64,000 nucleotides of DNA from Thioalkalivibrio paradoxus (GCA_011390565.1 JAABSC010000006.1:1-64000); one strand, 5' to 3'; shown: positions 53,495 through 62,850, numbered from the stretch's first letter. The notes: generated from the sequence alone by a model not told the origin. Numbers and translations are program-made.

Positions 53495-54985
53495 ATGACC
53501 ACTCCACCGGCCGCGATCCGGACAAACACCAACCCGGCCCCAAAGAGAAGGCGCAAACGAGCCCTTTGGCTGGTGGCGCTCGTCCTGCTCGGGACGTATC
53601 TGTCCGTTGCCATTCATCACAGCGTCAAGCCGCTGCCCCAGGGGCTCCATTGGTCGTCGCCCTACCACCCGGCCACGGACGTCGAATTTCTCGCAGACAG
53701 TTCCTGGCTGGACGCGAGTGGCCGGCAACACCACGAAACGGCGATCTTCGATGCGGCCCTCGAGATGATTGGTGAAGCACAGAACCTGATCGTCGCGGAT
53801 TTTTTTCTGATCAATGAATTCGCGGGCGAAAGCGCCGATGGACACAGGCCCCTTGCGAGCGAGCTGGTGCAAGGTCTGGTCGATCGTCGGGCACAACAGC
53901 CGAGCCTCGATGCCTTCCTGATCACAGACCCCTTCAATACCCTTTACGGGGGCGTGGACCAGCCCCTTTTCGATCGGCTCCGCACGGCCGGGGTCAAGGT
54001 GGTCGAGACGAATCTGAACGCGCTCCGGGATTCGAACCCAGCCTGGTCGGCGGTCTGGAGGCTCTGCTGCCAGTGGTTCGACAATGGGACGGCCGGGGGC
54101 TGGTTGCCCAACCCGGTCGGAGAATCCCCTGTCAGCCTGCGCACCTATCTCACGCTCCTCAATTTCAAGGCCAACCATCGCAAGACACTGGTCACCGACG
54201 GGCCGAACGGCTGGACGGGTCTGGTGACTTCGGGGAACCCACACGACGCCAGCAGCCGGCACCACAACGTGGCCATTCGCTTCCGCGGACCCGCTGCGCT
54301 GGATCTGTTGCATACCGAACAGGCGGTCGTGGCTTTCTCGAACGGTACCGAGATCCCGATTCCCGAACGTGCGCCCTCGATCCCCGCAAACAATGAACGG
54401 GTCGAACTTCGCATCCTGACCGAGGCGCGCATCCGCGACGCCGCCCTCGAGATGATCGACCGTGCCCAGCGCGGAGAACGCCTGGATCTGTTGATGTTCT
54501 ATCTCGCGCACCGAGCGGTGCTCCGCGCACTCATCGGGGCACACCAGCGCGGGGTCGAAGTCCGCGTGCTGCTCGATCCCAACCAGGATGCCTTCGGCCG
54601 GGAAAAGAACGGCATCCCCAACCGCCAGGTGGCCATGGAACTCCAGCAGTCCGGCGTACAGGTACGCTGGTGCAACACGGCCGGCGAGCAATGTCACGGG
54701 AAAATGCTGTTGCACCTGGACCACGAGGCAACCGGCACACTCCTCGCGGGGTCCGCCAATTTTACCCGCCGGAACCTCGACAACCTGAATCTGGAAACCA
54801 ACGTCCAGGTCCGTGCGGCCATCGAAGCACCCGTGATCGCGGATGCCGCCGCGTTCTTCGACACGAGGTGGCAGAACGAGCCCGACCGGATACACAGCCT
54901 CCCCTATTCGGCGTTCGCCGATCACTCGGGCCTGCGTTACTGGCGCTACCGTTTCATGGAGGCGAGCGGCCTGTCCACATTCTGA
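53495..54985 (+). CDS. Phospholipase D-family protein, membrane-anchored
   Basis: 496 aa. A basic start and one membrane helix (about residues 23-42) are followed by two PLD halves. The HKD motifs are NHRKTLVTD in the first half and CHGKMLLHLD in the second, both with H-x-K-x4-D intact, followed by SGNPHDASSRHHNVA and AGSANFTRRNLDNLN. Hydrolyses phosphodiesters through a covalent His. Resembles cardiolipin-synthase-like and envelope PLDs; substrate could be phospholipid (inference). The active part would face the periplasm. Confidence 0.92.
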   Translation: MTTPPAAIRTNTNPAPKRRRKRALWLVALVLLGTYLSVAIHHSVKPLPQGLHWSSPYHPATDVEFLADSSWLDASGRQHHETAIFDAALEMIGEAQNLIVADFFLINEFAGESADGHRPLASELVQGLVDRRAQQPSLDAFLITDPFNTLYGGVDQPLFDRLRTAGVKVVETNLNALRDSNPAWSAVWRLCCQWFDNGTAGGWLPNPVGESPVSLRTYLTLLNFKANHRKTLVTDGPNGWTGLVTSGNPHDASSRHHNVAIRFRGPAALDLLHTEQAVVAFSNGTEIPIPERAPSIPANNERVELRILTEARIRDAALEMIDRAQRGERLDLLMFYLAHRAVLRALIGAHQRGVEVRVLLDPNQDAFGREKNGIPNRQVAMELQQSGVQVRWCNTAGEQCHGKMLLHLDHEATGTLLAGSANFTRRNLDNLNLETNVQVRAAIEAPVIADAAAFFDTRWQNEPDRIHSLPYSAFADHSGLRYWRYRFMEASGLSTF

Positions 54986-55034
54986 ACCGCCGGCCGGCAC
55001 GGAGCGCACCGGAGACAGAGGCCTGGACCCTCCC

Positions 55035-55421
55035 CTATTTCCGGAAACGGAAACTGGCCTCCACCAGACGCAGGCTGATCACGAGAATGATGAACTGAAA
55101 CACCAGCGTCGCCGGCAGCGCACCGGCGACCAGGCCACCGACCCATCCCAGCAGCACCAGGATCGAGAGCACCGAGGCGGCGATCCGGCTGCGCGCCCAA
55201 CCCGCGAGCAATGCCAGCAGCGTGACCACGGTCCCCTCGATCATCGTCGCGCGGTGATCGAGCAGAAAACCCAGGAGCAGAACGATCACCCCGGCGAGCA
55301 TAATCAGCCAGCCCGACAGGCGTGCCAGCCGGACGGCCTGGCCACGCGACCGGACGCGGCGCACGAGCAGCGGGAAATCGCGCCATAGCGCAATGCGTGA
55401 GTGGGATTGTTCGGCGCTCAT
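55035..55421 (-). CDS. Small polytopic membrane protein
   Basis: 128 aa with four hydrophobic stretches (WLIMLAGVIVLLLGFLL, GTVVTLLALLAGW, AASVLSILVLLGWVGGLVAG, LVFQFIILVISLRLV) and an Arg-rich N-terminus. GGAG lies 5 nt before this ATG. No family recognised. Convergent with the phospholipase gene and divergent from the HD gene. Confidence 0.65.
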   Translation of the reverse strand: MSAEQSHSRIALWRDFPLLVRRVRSRGQAVRLARLSGWLIMLAGVIVLLLGFLLDHRATMIEGTVVTLLALLAGWARSRIAASVLSILVLLGWVGGLVAGALPATLVFQFIILVISLRLVEASFRFRK

Positions 55422-55624
55422 GCCATCTCCACACGAATATCTCCAAAAGGATCTCACCCGTCATTTCGGGAAAAACCCCGATGGAAGGACCGCTCCAGAT
55501 GACTGGGCCCGACGAGGCTGTCAAGGTACCCCAGGTCCCGGGAACGCGCGAGCCCGGACCGGGTGTGATCGCGCGACAGAGTGCTATGCTGGGCCGAAGG
55601 ATCATGCAACGGGAAGGCCTGCGA

Positions 55625-56479
55625 ATGTTCAACCCCACGCAACTCGTGATCGAAGCTTTCCTGGGGCATATCCAGGAACGCTACCGCCGTACCTACGGTT
55701 TGCTGGAGCCGGAATTCCCGCATATCGCGTCCTTTGTCGCCCGACTTGCGCTGGAGAATATCGCCAACTCGGATGCGGCCTATCACGACGTGAATCACAC
55801 GATCCTGGTGACCGAGGTGGGCCTTGAGATCATCTACGGCAAACAGCTTTCCGAGGGCGGCGTCACCCCGCAGGATTGGCTCCACTTCGCCATTGCACTT
55901 CTCTGCCACGATATCGGCTACGTGCGTGGCGTCTGCCGGGGGGATCGCGAGGGTGAATACGTCGCGGACACGGCCGGCTCCCGGGTCACACTCCCGCCAG
56001 GCGCGACGGACGCCGCACTGACACCCTTCCATGTCGCGCGGGGCAAGCTCTTCGTGCGGGAACGTTTCAGCGACGTCGCCCTCGTCGATGTCGGTATCAT
56101 CGAAGCCAATATCGAGCACACCCGGTTTCCCATCCCCGAGGGCGACGAGCACCGGAATACGAGCGATTATCCAGGACTGCTGCGAGCGGCCGACCTGATC
56201 GGCCAGATGGCCGACATCAACTACATGCGCAAGGTCTCCGCCCTGTTCAACGAGTTCCGCGAAACCGGAGCCGCGGAAAAACTGGGCTACACAAACGCGG
56301 CCGATTTACGCGCGGGCTACCCGAATTTCTTCTGGGGCAGCGTCTCCCCGTTCATCGAGGACGCGTTGCGCCTGCTTCAGGTCACCCAGGAAGGCAAGCA
56401 ATGGATCGCGAACCTCTATGCCCATGTGTTTGCGGAAGAGCACCGGGTTCAGGCCCTGGGCGTGGAGCGGGGGCATTGA
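55625..56479 (+). CDS. HD-domain phosphohydrolase
   Basis: 284 aa from ATG at 55625, which has AAGG 7 nt upstream; earlier in-frame starts would overlap the divergent gene. Metal-binding HD signature: AAYHDVNHT then LCHDIGYVRG, later IIEANIEHTRFP and LLRAADLIGQMAD, which supply the remaining His/Asp ligands. This is the PDEase-like HD superfamily rather than HD-GYP. Likely hydrolyses a phosphomonoester or cyclic nucleotide; substrate unknown. Confidence 0.85.
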   Translation: MFNPTQLVIEAFLGHIQERYRRTYGLLEPEFPHIASFVARLALENIANSDAAYHDVNHTILVTEVGLEIIYGKQLSEGGVTPQDWLHFAIALLCHDIGYVRGVCRGDREGEYVADTAGSRVTLPPGATDAALTPFHVARGKLFVRERFSDVALVDVGIIEANIEHTRFPIPEGDEHRNTSDYPGLLRAADLIGQMADINYMRKVSALFNEFRETGAAEKLGYTNAADLRAGYPNFFWGSVSPFIEDALRLLQVTQEGKQWIANLYAHVFAEEHRVQALGVERGH

Positions 56480-56541
56480 TCGAAGCACCCCCACTCCATA
56501 ACCCGGACGTCCAGTAGCGTCGACCCACCGCTGCCGGGGCG

Positions 56542-57177
56542 TCAGCGAGCCGCCTGTTCCCGCACCGCCTGGATATCCCAGGCCTTGAGGAGTTCGACGG
56601 CGACATCCGCCGATTCGAGGTTGCGTCCCTTCACCTGCATCAGAATACGGCCGTCCAGAAGCAGAGTGGCCTCGGCCTGAGACCGATTGGGCTCCCATTT
56701 GACCATCGCCGATTCACGTCCAATCCGTACCCGTTCCGTATTGGGTTGCGCTGCCATCAGGGCCGGATTGTTGAACAGGGCCGCCATCCCCTGAATCATC
56801 GGGCTGTCGATCATCAAGGAGGCATCCATCTGCCCGCTCCCGCCGTCCTGACGGTAGCTGCGTTGAAGCATCGTGCCGCCACCCCCGAACAGACCGGCAA
56901 TTCCGGCACCGCCCGTTTGCGACTCCGCTTCCGCCGCGGTCCAGCCAGCTGGCGCCTCCGGGAAGGTTTCTGCAATCCGGTCGGAAATGAGCTTGCGCAT
57001 GTCATTGATGGCGAACTCTAGTTCCGTGATCGCGGCCCCGTAATCCTGCTCCTGGTAAAGTTCGAGACCGAGTTCGATCTGCTCCTTGATCTCGTCGGCG
57101 AGAACCGGACCGGCCGCCGGGAACAGAAGCCCCGCGCCCAGCAACGCCGTAAAGAGTGGTTTGTGAAGAAAACGCAT
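56542..57177 (-). CDS. Secreted protein of unknown function
   Basis: 211 aa. Signal peptide MRFLHKPLFTALLGAGLLFPAAGPVLA. The mature part begins with a TPR-like helix pair (EQIELGLELYQEQDYGAAITELEFAINDMR), has a glycine-rich centre (GGAGIAGLFGGGGTML), then a beta-rich end (VRIGRESAMVKWEPNRSQAEATLLLDGRILMQVKG). AGGAG precedes this ATG at 57177; a longer frame lacks a signal peptide at its start. No known domain assigned with confidence. Confidence 0.75.
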   Translation of the reverse strand: MRFLHKPLFTALLGAGLLFPAAGPVLADEIKEQIELGLELYQEQDYGAAITELEFAINDMRKLISDRIAETFPEAPAGWTAAEAESQTGGAGIAGLFGGGGTMLQRSYRQDGGSGQMDASLMIDSPMIQGMAALFNNPALMAAQPNTERVRIGRESAMVKWEPNRSQAEATLLLDGRILMQVKGRNLESADVAVELLKAWDIQAVREQAAR

Positions 57178-57440
57178 GACTGCCCTCTCCTTTTTGATCC
57201 AACGGATGACTGTGCCGGTCCGTACATTGGCACGCTCGGTTCCTCGCGACAACCGGCCACCGCGCAGCATCCTCCCGCCTTGCGCCCGCCATCTGCCTGG
57301 ACCGCCGGGGATCAGGCGTTTCGAGCGCATGGATCGCGGGTATCCCGCTCGAGGTTGGCGGTATGCCATCCCGGGTACAGAATACCCAGGCAGGATCGGG
57401 GCGTCTGCCCCACCATGGCTACCACCCGAGGGAATCGCCG

Positions 57441-57674
57441 ATGCGTCTGATCGTGATCCTGGTCACGCTTCTGATCGTGAGTTACATGATCTACCAGCAG
57501 ATTGGCCCGGAACGCGCACCGCGGGCCCCTGCTGTCGAGACAGAGCCGGCCATCCAGGCACCGCGGATACCGCAACGAGTGGAAGATCTGCGCACCTTCG
57601 AACCCCGGATGCAGCAGTTCATGGACGAATCAAGCCAGAACCGCCAGCGCCGCCTGGAAGAGGCCGAACACTGA
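57441..57674 (+). CDS. Small single-pass membrane protein
   Basis: 77 aa. A helix MRLIVILVTLLIVSYMIYQQ followed by a Pro/Ala-rich linker and a charged helix (VEDLRTFEPRMQQFMDESSQNRQRRLEEAEH) that would extend into the periplasm or cytoplasm. GAGGGA lies 8 nt before the ATG. Family not recognised; similar bitopic proteins are common in envelope maintenance. Confidence 0.7.
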   Translation: MRLIVILVTLLIVSYMIYQQIGPERAPRAPAVETEPAIQAPRIPQRVEDLRTFEPRMQQFMDESSQNRQRRLEEAEH

Positions 57675-57715
57675 ACTCGCTGCCATGACGCTCGGTCACC
57701 CCTGCAGATGCCCCG

Positions 57716-57735
57716 CCCCCGCAAGCGCGAGGGGG
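57716..57735. repeat. Second copy of the CCCCCGCAAGCG palindromic repeat
   Basis: Shares its first 12 bases with 22150-22161; the 3' arm is split (GCGAGGGGG). Lies between convergent gene ends, 23 bp before the cyclase-fusion stop codon. Confidence 0.45.
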
Positions 57736-57757
57736 AGCGCTGCGCAGGATTGTCACG

Positions 57758-59284
57758 CTAATTCAGTGCCACCACCTCGGTGACGGCTAGCGTTGCCACG
57801 TCCCGCATCTTCGGATCGCTATTGACGTCCACCAGCGAATCCACCCGTGCAAAGGTGTTTTCGACGAAGATTTCGCGGTCTCCCAGCCCGCGACGTTTCA
57901 CGCCGTACTGCACGCACGCGAGTTCCTCGGCCGAAAGCCTGCCGATCATGTTCTTGGTCGCCCAGATCGAGCCGTAGCGGGCCAACTCGCTCACCCGCTC
58001 CGCTTCGTTGATGATGTCGCCGAGCACCGCGAACTCGATGTTGTTCGAGGATTCGAAAACCCCCAGCCACTCGGTTCCCTCGTGCAGGCCGATGTTGAGA
58101 TGCAACTCCACTGCCCATCTCTTCCGCACCTGCCAGCGCGCACTGATCTCGCGCATGATCTCGCGCAACTCGAACGCGCAGCAGAGCGTGTTGAAAATAT
58201 GGCTGCTCTCGGCCTGGGGAACAAAGAAGTAGAGTCTGCCATCGCCGACATGTTTGCCACGTGTCGCGGCGTAGCGTCGGAAAATGGGATCCATTGAAGA
58301 CCAGATCTCATTGATCAGTTCGAAATACTCCTCCGGGGGCAACTCCGAGCAGATTCGTCGTGAATCCTGCAGATCCCCGACCAGAACCGCGACAGGGGTG
58401 AGCACGGGCAGGCGATTCTTGAGCAGCTGTCGGATCACCACGTCGCGCCGGGACAGGAACACACCCAGATCTTCGGATGCCTCTCTGTCCGGAGAGCAGA
58501 CGATCAGAACCCCTTCCCGGAAATAGGTCGCATTGAGTTCGTTTTCCACTCGCCCGGTTGCCTCGAGCTCCATTTCCAGCGGAATCCGCGTCGTGGCCGA
58601 CGTCGTGATGTTCTCCGACTCATCGAACAATTCGAGGAAAAACGCCTGATCGTCGAGTGCAAGCTGTTGCAGGATACCGGTGAACGTTTCACGGGTAAGG
58701 CGTGCCCTGGAAAGCGACAGGTGCGCCCGAACGAACTCGCGACTCCGGCGCTCTTCCCAGTGCTGGGTCCCGGAACGGAGCATGGGCAGCACATTGCGTT
58801 CGTCACTGCTCGCAGGAAGGTTGAAAAACCCGCCTAGCAATTCGGCCCGCGCGGCCTCGTTGTACCAGACCAGCTCGAAGCGGTAGTTGAACATGTAGGC
58901 GGGAAAGACCACTTCATCCAGGGTCAGCGTGAGCGGTCCCTGGTCGCCTTTGCGGCTCGTGCCATTCGAAGCTGGAGACCTTGCATCCGCCTCGATCGAA
59001 GCCACCGGTTTTGTCGCCCCACCGTCGCCAACATTCTCGGTGCCCGAAAGACCCCGCATCGTCGTCAGAAGCTGGGCGATCTCCGCGATGCTTTTTCCGG
59101 CCGCCTTCATCTCCTGAATCGTCTCGATTCGATCGACGGCGGCATCGGGAAAGTACCCCATGAGTGATGCACCTGCCTCACCGGAACGAATCGTTGGCTT
59201 AGACAGCAGTCCACGCTTGATGTAGTTGTTCAGCGTCGCCCGCGACAGCCCTGTACGTGTCATCAAATCCTTGCTGGAAATCAC
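57758..59284 (-). CDS. MerR-type HTH - PAS-like - class III nucleotidyl cyclase fusion
   Basis: 508 aa. Residues 1-75: MerR-like helix-turn-helix (LMTRTGLSRATLNNYIKRGLL). Residues of about 125-240: a PAS/MmyB-like sensory part starting FPAYMFNYRFELVWYNEAARAEL. Residues of about 320-500: a class III adenylyl/guanylyl cyclase domain with AVLVGDLQDS (metal Asp), GKHVGDGRLYFFV (second metal Asp) and VLGDIINEAERVSELA (catalytic N and R pattern). So both metal aspartates and the N/R pair appear kept. A transcription factor joined to a cyclase is unusual. Palindromes overlap its promoter, suggesting autoregulation. Confidence 0.85.
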   Translation of the reverse strand: MISSKDLMTRTGLSRATLNNYIKRGLLSKPTIRSGEAGASLMGYFPDAAVDRIETIQEMKAAGKSIAEIAQLLTTMRGLSGTENVGDGGATKPVASIEADARSPASNGTSRKGDQGPLTLTLDEVVFPAYMFNYRFELVWYNEAARAELLGGFFNLPASSDERNVLPMLRSGTQHWEERRSREFVRAHLSLSRARLTRETFTGILQQLALDDQAFFLELFDESENITTSATTRIPLEMELEATGRVENELNATYFREGVLIVCSPDREASEDLGVFLSRRDVVIRQLLKNRLPVLTPVAVLVGDLQDSRRICSELPPEEYFELINEIWSSMDPIFRRYAATRGKHVGDGRLYFFVPQAESSHIFNTLCCAFELREIMREISARWQVRKRWAVELHLNIGLHEGTEWLGVFESSNNIEFAVLGDIINEAERVSELARYGSIWATKNMIGRLSAEELACVQYGVKRRGLGDREIFVENTFARVDSLVDVNSDPKMRDVATLAVTEVVALN

Positions 59285-59332
59285 GGGCCGCCTCCCTTTG
59301 AGCGGTAACGATCTCGAGGTGATCTCACCTGG

Positions 59333-59417
59333 AGTATAGACCTAATTAGACAGCTGTCTACTTTTAAATAAGACAGATGTTTACGTTAGGGAGGAGATGG
59401 GTTGATACAGCTGTGTA
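59333..59417 (-). promoter_or_regulatory. Promoter and triple palindromic operator of the cyclase fusion gene
   Basis: On the minus strand TAGACA (59360-59355), 16 bp, TATACT (59338-59333) make a good sigma-70 promoter 49 bp before the start codon. The -35 lies within a perfect 14-bp palindrome TAGACAGCTGTCTA (59347-59360). Related copies are AAGACAGATGTTTA (59370-59383) and GATACAGCTGTGTA (59404-59417). Likely sites of the MerR-like domain itself (inference). Confidence 0.75.
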
Positions 59418-59434
59418 TTTCATCTGGGCCGGGC

Positions 59435-59470
59435 AAAAAAAACCAGACGCCACCGACGGTGGGTCTGGTT
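59435..59470 (-). terminator. Rho-independent terminator of the 62-aa membrane protein gene
   Basis: A hairpin with a 13-bp stem and one bulge (AACCAGAC...CCACC-gac-GGTGG...TCTGGTT) runs on the minus strand into eight Ts (A-run at 59435-59442). Confidence 0.92.
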
Positions 59471-59530
59471 CAATGTACGACCGATTGTGCGCGGAGCGAG
59501 GTTGCCCGCTTCGCGACTTTTCTTATCGAA

Positions 59531-59719
59531 TCAAACGGTGGCGGCGGCGAGGCCCAGCAATGCTCCACCGGCAGCACCCACGGTGCCACAAATCGATGGA
59601 TGGTACGCCAACCACCCGGCACGCAGGCCGAATGCGCAGGAAGAATAGAACGCGATGAATCCGACGACTGCCAGAACAAGGATCTGGGGTAAAAGCGGGA
59701 TATTTACGATGGCTTCCAT
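59531..59719 (-). CDS. Small two-helix membrane protein
   Basis: 62 aa: PLLPQILVLAVVGFIAFYSSCAFGLRAG is one helix and CGTVGAAGGALLGLAAATV a glycine/alanine-rich second one. GGAG lies 5 nt before this ATG; an upstream in-frame extension is Arg/Pro-rich and unlikely. Ends at a strong terminator. Function unknown. Confidence 0.7.
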   Translation of the reverse strand: MEAIVNIPLLPQILVLAVVGFIAFYSSCAFGLRAGWLAYHPSICGTVGAAGGALLGLAAATV

Positions 59720-59911
59720 CTGATCTCCGGAGCTTCGGGGTGGATACGCCCGTGGTGCCTCAGGAGCAACCTGCCACGGGGCGTTGAGAGCCCTTGGTCT
59801 CGCGCGACAATACGCTTCATGGGCATCGCCGGTCAAGGAGGACGCCGACGGAACCCGAATGCGCTACCCTGATATCACGTCCAGCCACCCAGGATCGAGG
59901 ACCAAGGACCC

Positions 59912-60733
59912 ATGGCCAGTCCAGGAGAGATTCGCAACATGGCACTGTTCTGCGACTTCGAGAACATCGCACTCGGAGTCAAGGAGGCCAAGTACCCGCA
60001 ATTCGACGTCAAGCGTGTGCTGGAACGGCTTCTGATCAAGGGCAACATCGTGGTACGCAAGGCCTACTGCGACTGGGAGCGTTACAAGGAGTTCAAGGCC
60101 CCCATGCACGAGGCGGCATTCGAGTTGATCGAGATCCCGCACGTCCGACAGTCGGGCAAGAACTCGGCCGATATCCGCATGGTGGTGGACGCCCTCGACC
60201 TCTGCTACACCAAGGGCCATGTCGACGCGTTCGTCATCATCAGCGGCGACTCCGACTTTTCGCCTCTGGTGGCCAAACTCCGGGAAAACAACAAACTCGT
60301 CATTGGGGTGGGCGTCAAGAAATCCACCTCCGACCTGCTGATGGCCGCGTGTGATGAATTCATCTACTACGATGACCTCGTTCGCGAAGCGACCCAAAAG
60401 ACGCACAAGCCGCGCAAGCCCCAGACGAAATCCCAGGGCAAGGAAGGCAACACCCGGCGGTCTGGCGAAACCGATGACGACGAGAAGCGCCACGAGGCGA
60501 TGGAACTCGTGCTGGAAACGGCGGAAGCCCTCCAGGCCGAACGCGCGGCGGACGAGCCAGTCTGGGCATCGATGGTCAAGCAGACCATCAAGCGCCGCCA
60601 ACCCGGGTTCAACGAAAGCTACTACGGATTCCGTTCCTTCAGCGCGCTGCTCGAGGAAGCACAGCGAATCGGACTGATGCGGCTGGAACGGGACGAACGA
60701 TCGGGTGGCTACATCATCCTTACGGACGATTGA
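59912..60733 (+). CDS. NYN-domain (PIN-like) ribonuclease with C-terminal LOTUS/OST-HTH-like domain
   Basis: 273 aa. MALFCDFENIALG (first catalytic Asp), NSADIRMVVDALDLCYT and VIISGDSDFSPLV (further acidic residues) define the NYN nuclease fold. After a Lys/Arg-rich linker (about residues 165-195), WASMVKQTIKRRQPGFNESYYGFRSFSALLEEAQRIGLMRL resembles an OST-HTH/LOTUS RNA-binding domain. Start could also be at 59939, where GGAGAG precedes the ATG. Likely acts on structured RNA; target unknown. Confidence 0.9.
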   Translation: MASPGEIRNMALFCDFENIALGVKEAKYPQFDVKRVLERLLIKGNIVVRKAYCDWERYKEFKAPMHEAAFELIEIPHVRQSGKNSADIRMVVDALDLCYTKGHVDAFVIISGDSDFSPLVAKLRENNKLVIGVGVKKSTSDLLMAACDEFIYYDDLVREATQKTHKPRKPQTKSQGKEGNTRRSGETDDDEKRHEAMELVLETAEALQAERAADEPVWASMVKQTIKRRQPGFNESYYGFRSFSALLEEAQRIGLMRLERDERSGGYIILTDD

Positions 60734-60798
60734 CGATGGGGCCGATAACGCAGCTGAGCGCGAACCAACCACCCGGCCATCACGGAGGACTTTGCACG

Positions 60799-62403
60799 AT
60801 GACACGAACCCGGAATCCCTGGTCGGCGGCTGCGCTCGGGTGCGTCTGGGGCCTGTTCACATTCGCGTCGGCCGTTTCCGCCGCTGACGGTATACGGACC
60901 GTGACCGTCTATCCGGATCGCGCACAGGTCGTCCGTGAACACAGGATGGAGACGACCACCGGGGTCGGCGTGCTCACGATTGACGCCCTGCCGGCGCGTC
61001 TGGATCCAAACAGCCTTCGGGTGCGGGCAGAGGGGCCGGAGGGCTTGACGCTGCATCATATCGAAACCCGAACCGTTCACGGACGCGACCTCTCGCACCC
61101 CGAAGAACGGGCCTTGTCCGAGGCCCTGCAGAACGCCCGGGACGAGCGGCAGACGCTCACGGACAGGCGCGAAGCGGAGACGCTGAAACTGGCGTTCATT
61201 CGACGCCTGGCCGAAACAGGTGGGGGCTCCGAATCCGGATTGCCACCCGATGCGTGGACCGGAGCCTGGGAACGCATCGGTCAGGGGGCGACCGCAGTAT
61301 TCCGTGAGATGAGCGAGGTGGACCAACAGGCGCGCGCCGTCGACGCCGAGATCTCGCGCCTGGAAAGCGCGCTGAACGCATTGCGTACCGGCCAGCGCGA
61401 TTCCATGGAGGTCATGGTTCACTACCGGGCACTCAGCCCGGGGGCCACCGTGGTGGCCTTGGAGTACCAGGTTCCCGGTGCCAGTTGGACACCTGTCTAC
61501 GAAGCGCGTCTGGACACGACAAGCGGTCAGCTGGAATGGGTCCAGCGCGCCGAGGTCCGGCAGAATACCGGCGAGGATTGGGAAGACGTGGAACTGTACC
61601 TCTCCACCGCGCGGCCTGCGCTCGGAGGGCGCCTCCCCGACCTGGCACCCTGGTTCATCGACATAACCCCGCCCCCCCGGCCGGTGATGCGGAGCGAGAT
61701 GGATTCGCTAGCCGCCATGGCCGCCCCAGCCCCCATGGCCGAGGCGGCAGTTGAAACGACGGGCTTCACGACCCGTTACCGGGTTCCCGAACACGTCAGT
61801 CTGCGTTCCGACCATCGTCAGCAACGCTTCCGTCTGGACGCTCAGGCCTACGAGGCCCGCCTCTCTGCGCGGGCGGTCCCGGTGTTATCCCCTCACGTCT
61901 ACCTGTTTGCCGAAACGACTCTCGAGGGGGAGACGCCCCTGTTGCCGGGAGTCGTGACCCTGATCCAGGATGGTCAGCTGGCGGGACAGACCCGGCTGGG
62001 GTCGCTGGCTCCCGGAGCGCCGCTTCGCCTGGCCTTCGGGGTCGACGACCGGATCGAGATTCTGCGCGAGATCGATCGGGACAGCCTCGGGCGAGAGGGC
62101 ATGCTGCGCCGCCAGAATCGCCTCGAACGGGGGTATCGCATGGAGATCGAGAATCGGCACGCGCGGCCCATGAACGTGACGATTCTGGACCGGCTTCCGG
62201 TTCCGCGTGACGAACGCATCGGCGTCGAACTCAGCCCAGGCGGCAGTACTCCGACTCGAGCGGATGTGGACGGTCGACCCGGGGTACTCGCCTGGGATCT
62301 CGAACTCGACGCGGGTGCGTCGGAAAGCCTTCGTTTCGCCTACACGGTGACCTGGCCCGAGGAGGTCGAATTCGTTCACGGACTCCAGGGCGCGACACCC
62401 TGA
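60799..62403 (+). CDS. Secreted DUF4139 protein (MuiA-like)
   Basis: 534 aa. Signal peptide from MTRTRNPWSAAALGCVWGLFTFASAVSAA, with GGAGG 10 nt before the ATG. An N-terminal DUF4140-like part (VTVYPDRAQVVREHRMETTTG), a coiled-coil (about residues 110-195), then DUF4139 with VALEYQVPGASWTPVYEARLD, QNTGEDWEDVELYLSTARP and, near the end, LPVPRDERIGVEL and LAWDLELDAG. The 'mucoidy inhibitor' label is historical; molecular function is unclear. The Ala/Pro/Met-rich stretch AAMAAPAPMAEAA is a low-complexity insert. Confidence 0.9.
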   Translation: MTRTRNPWSAAALGCVWGLFTFASAVSAADGIRTVTVYPDRAQVVREHRMETTTGVGVLTIDALPARLDPNSLRVRAEGPEGLTLHHIETRTVHGRDLSHPEERALSEALQNARDERQTLTDRREAETLKLAFIRRLAETGGGSESGLPPDAWTGAWERIGQGATAVFREMSEVDQQARAVDAEISRLESALNALRTGQRDSMEVMVHYRALSPGATVVALEYQVPGASWTPVYEARLDTTSGQLEWVQRAEVRQNTGEDWEDVELYLSTARPALGGRLPDLAPWFIDITPPPRPVMRSEMDSLAAMAAPAPMAEAAVETTGFTTRYRVPEHVSLRSDHRQQRFRLDAQAYEARLSARAVPVLSPHVYLFAETTLEGETPLLPGVVTLIQDGQLAGQTRLGSLAPGAPLRLAFGVDDRIEILREIDRDSLGREGMLRRQNRLERGYRMEIENRHARPMNVTILDRLPVPRDERIGVELSPGGSTPTRADVDGRPGVLAWDLELDAGASESLRFAYTVTWPEEVEFVHGLQGATP

Positions 62404-62565
62404 TTCGGATCGAGACCGCGCAACGCCGGATCCCGACCATCCGCTATACTCGGTGAAATCACGCCGAAGGCCGTGGTCGGATTCCGGGTCGCAATCCGGC
62501 AGGCATCCGACCGGACAAACCGGTTCTTCAAGGCTGTGCATGCAAAGGCCGCGGGAGTACCCGAA

Positions 62566-62850
62566 ATGACATTCAAGGTTGGCGAACTCGTGATCATGCA
62601 GAACGCGAGCTATTACACGGAGTGGAACGGCGCTCTGGGTGTCGTCGTCAACCCGCTCGCGCTCCGGACATCGATGGATCTGGTGACGATGCGATATCGC
62701 ACGAGCGCCAGTTACCGCGTCAAGGTCTTGGCCGACGACGGCGTGATCGTGGATGCACGTCCGCACCAACTGCGCCCCCTGCACGGCCCCGATGAGTCGG
62801 TGAACCGGACGCGCGGGAAAAAGAAAGCGGCCCCGGCCCCGCTGACGTGA
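62566..62850 (+). CDS. Small cytoplasmic beta-rich protein of unknown function
   Basis: 94 aa. KVGELVIMQNASYYTEWNGALGVVV, then YRVKVLADDGVIVDARPHQLRPL, recalls small SH3-like barrels, with a Lys/Arg tail (RTRGKKKAAPAP). GGAG lies 9 nt before this ATG; the longer frame upstream covers a region without coding character. The basic tail could contact nucleic acid (inference). Confidence 0.7.
   Translation: MTFKVGELVIMQNASYYTEWNGALGVVVNPLALRTSMDLVTMRYRTSASYRVKVLADDGVIVDARPHQLRPLHGPDESVNRTRGKKKAAPAPLT

Noticed and set aside
53137..53613. 158-codon minus-strand frame between DUF1028 and phospholipase D genes
   Set aside because: Overlaps the start of the phospholipase gene, no ribosome site, no family resemblance.
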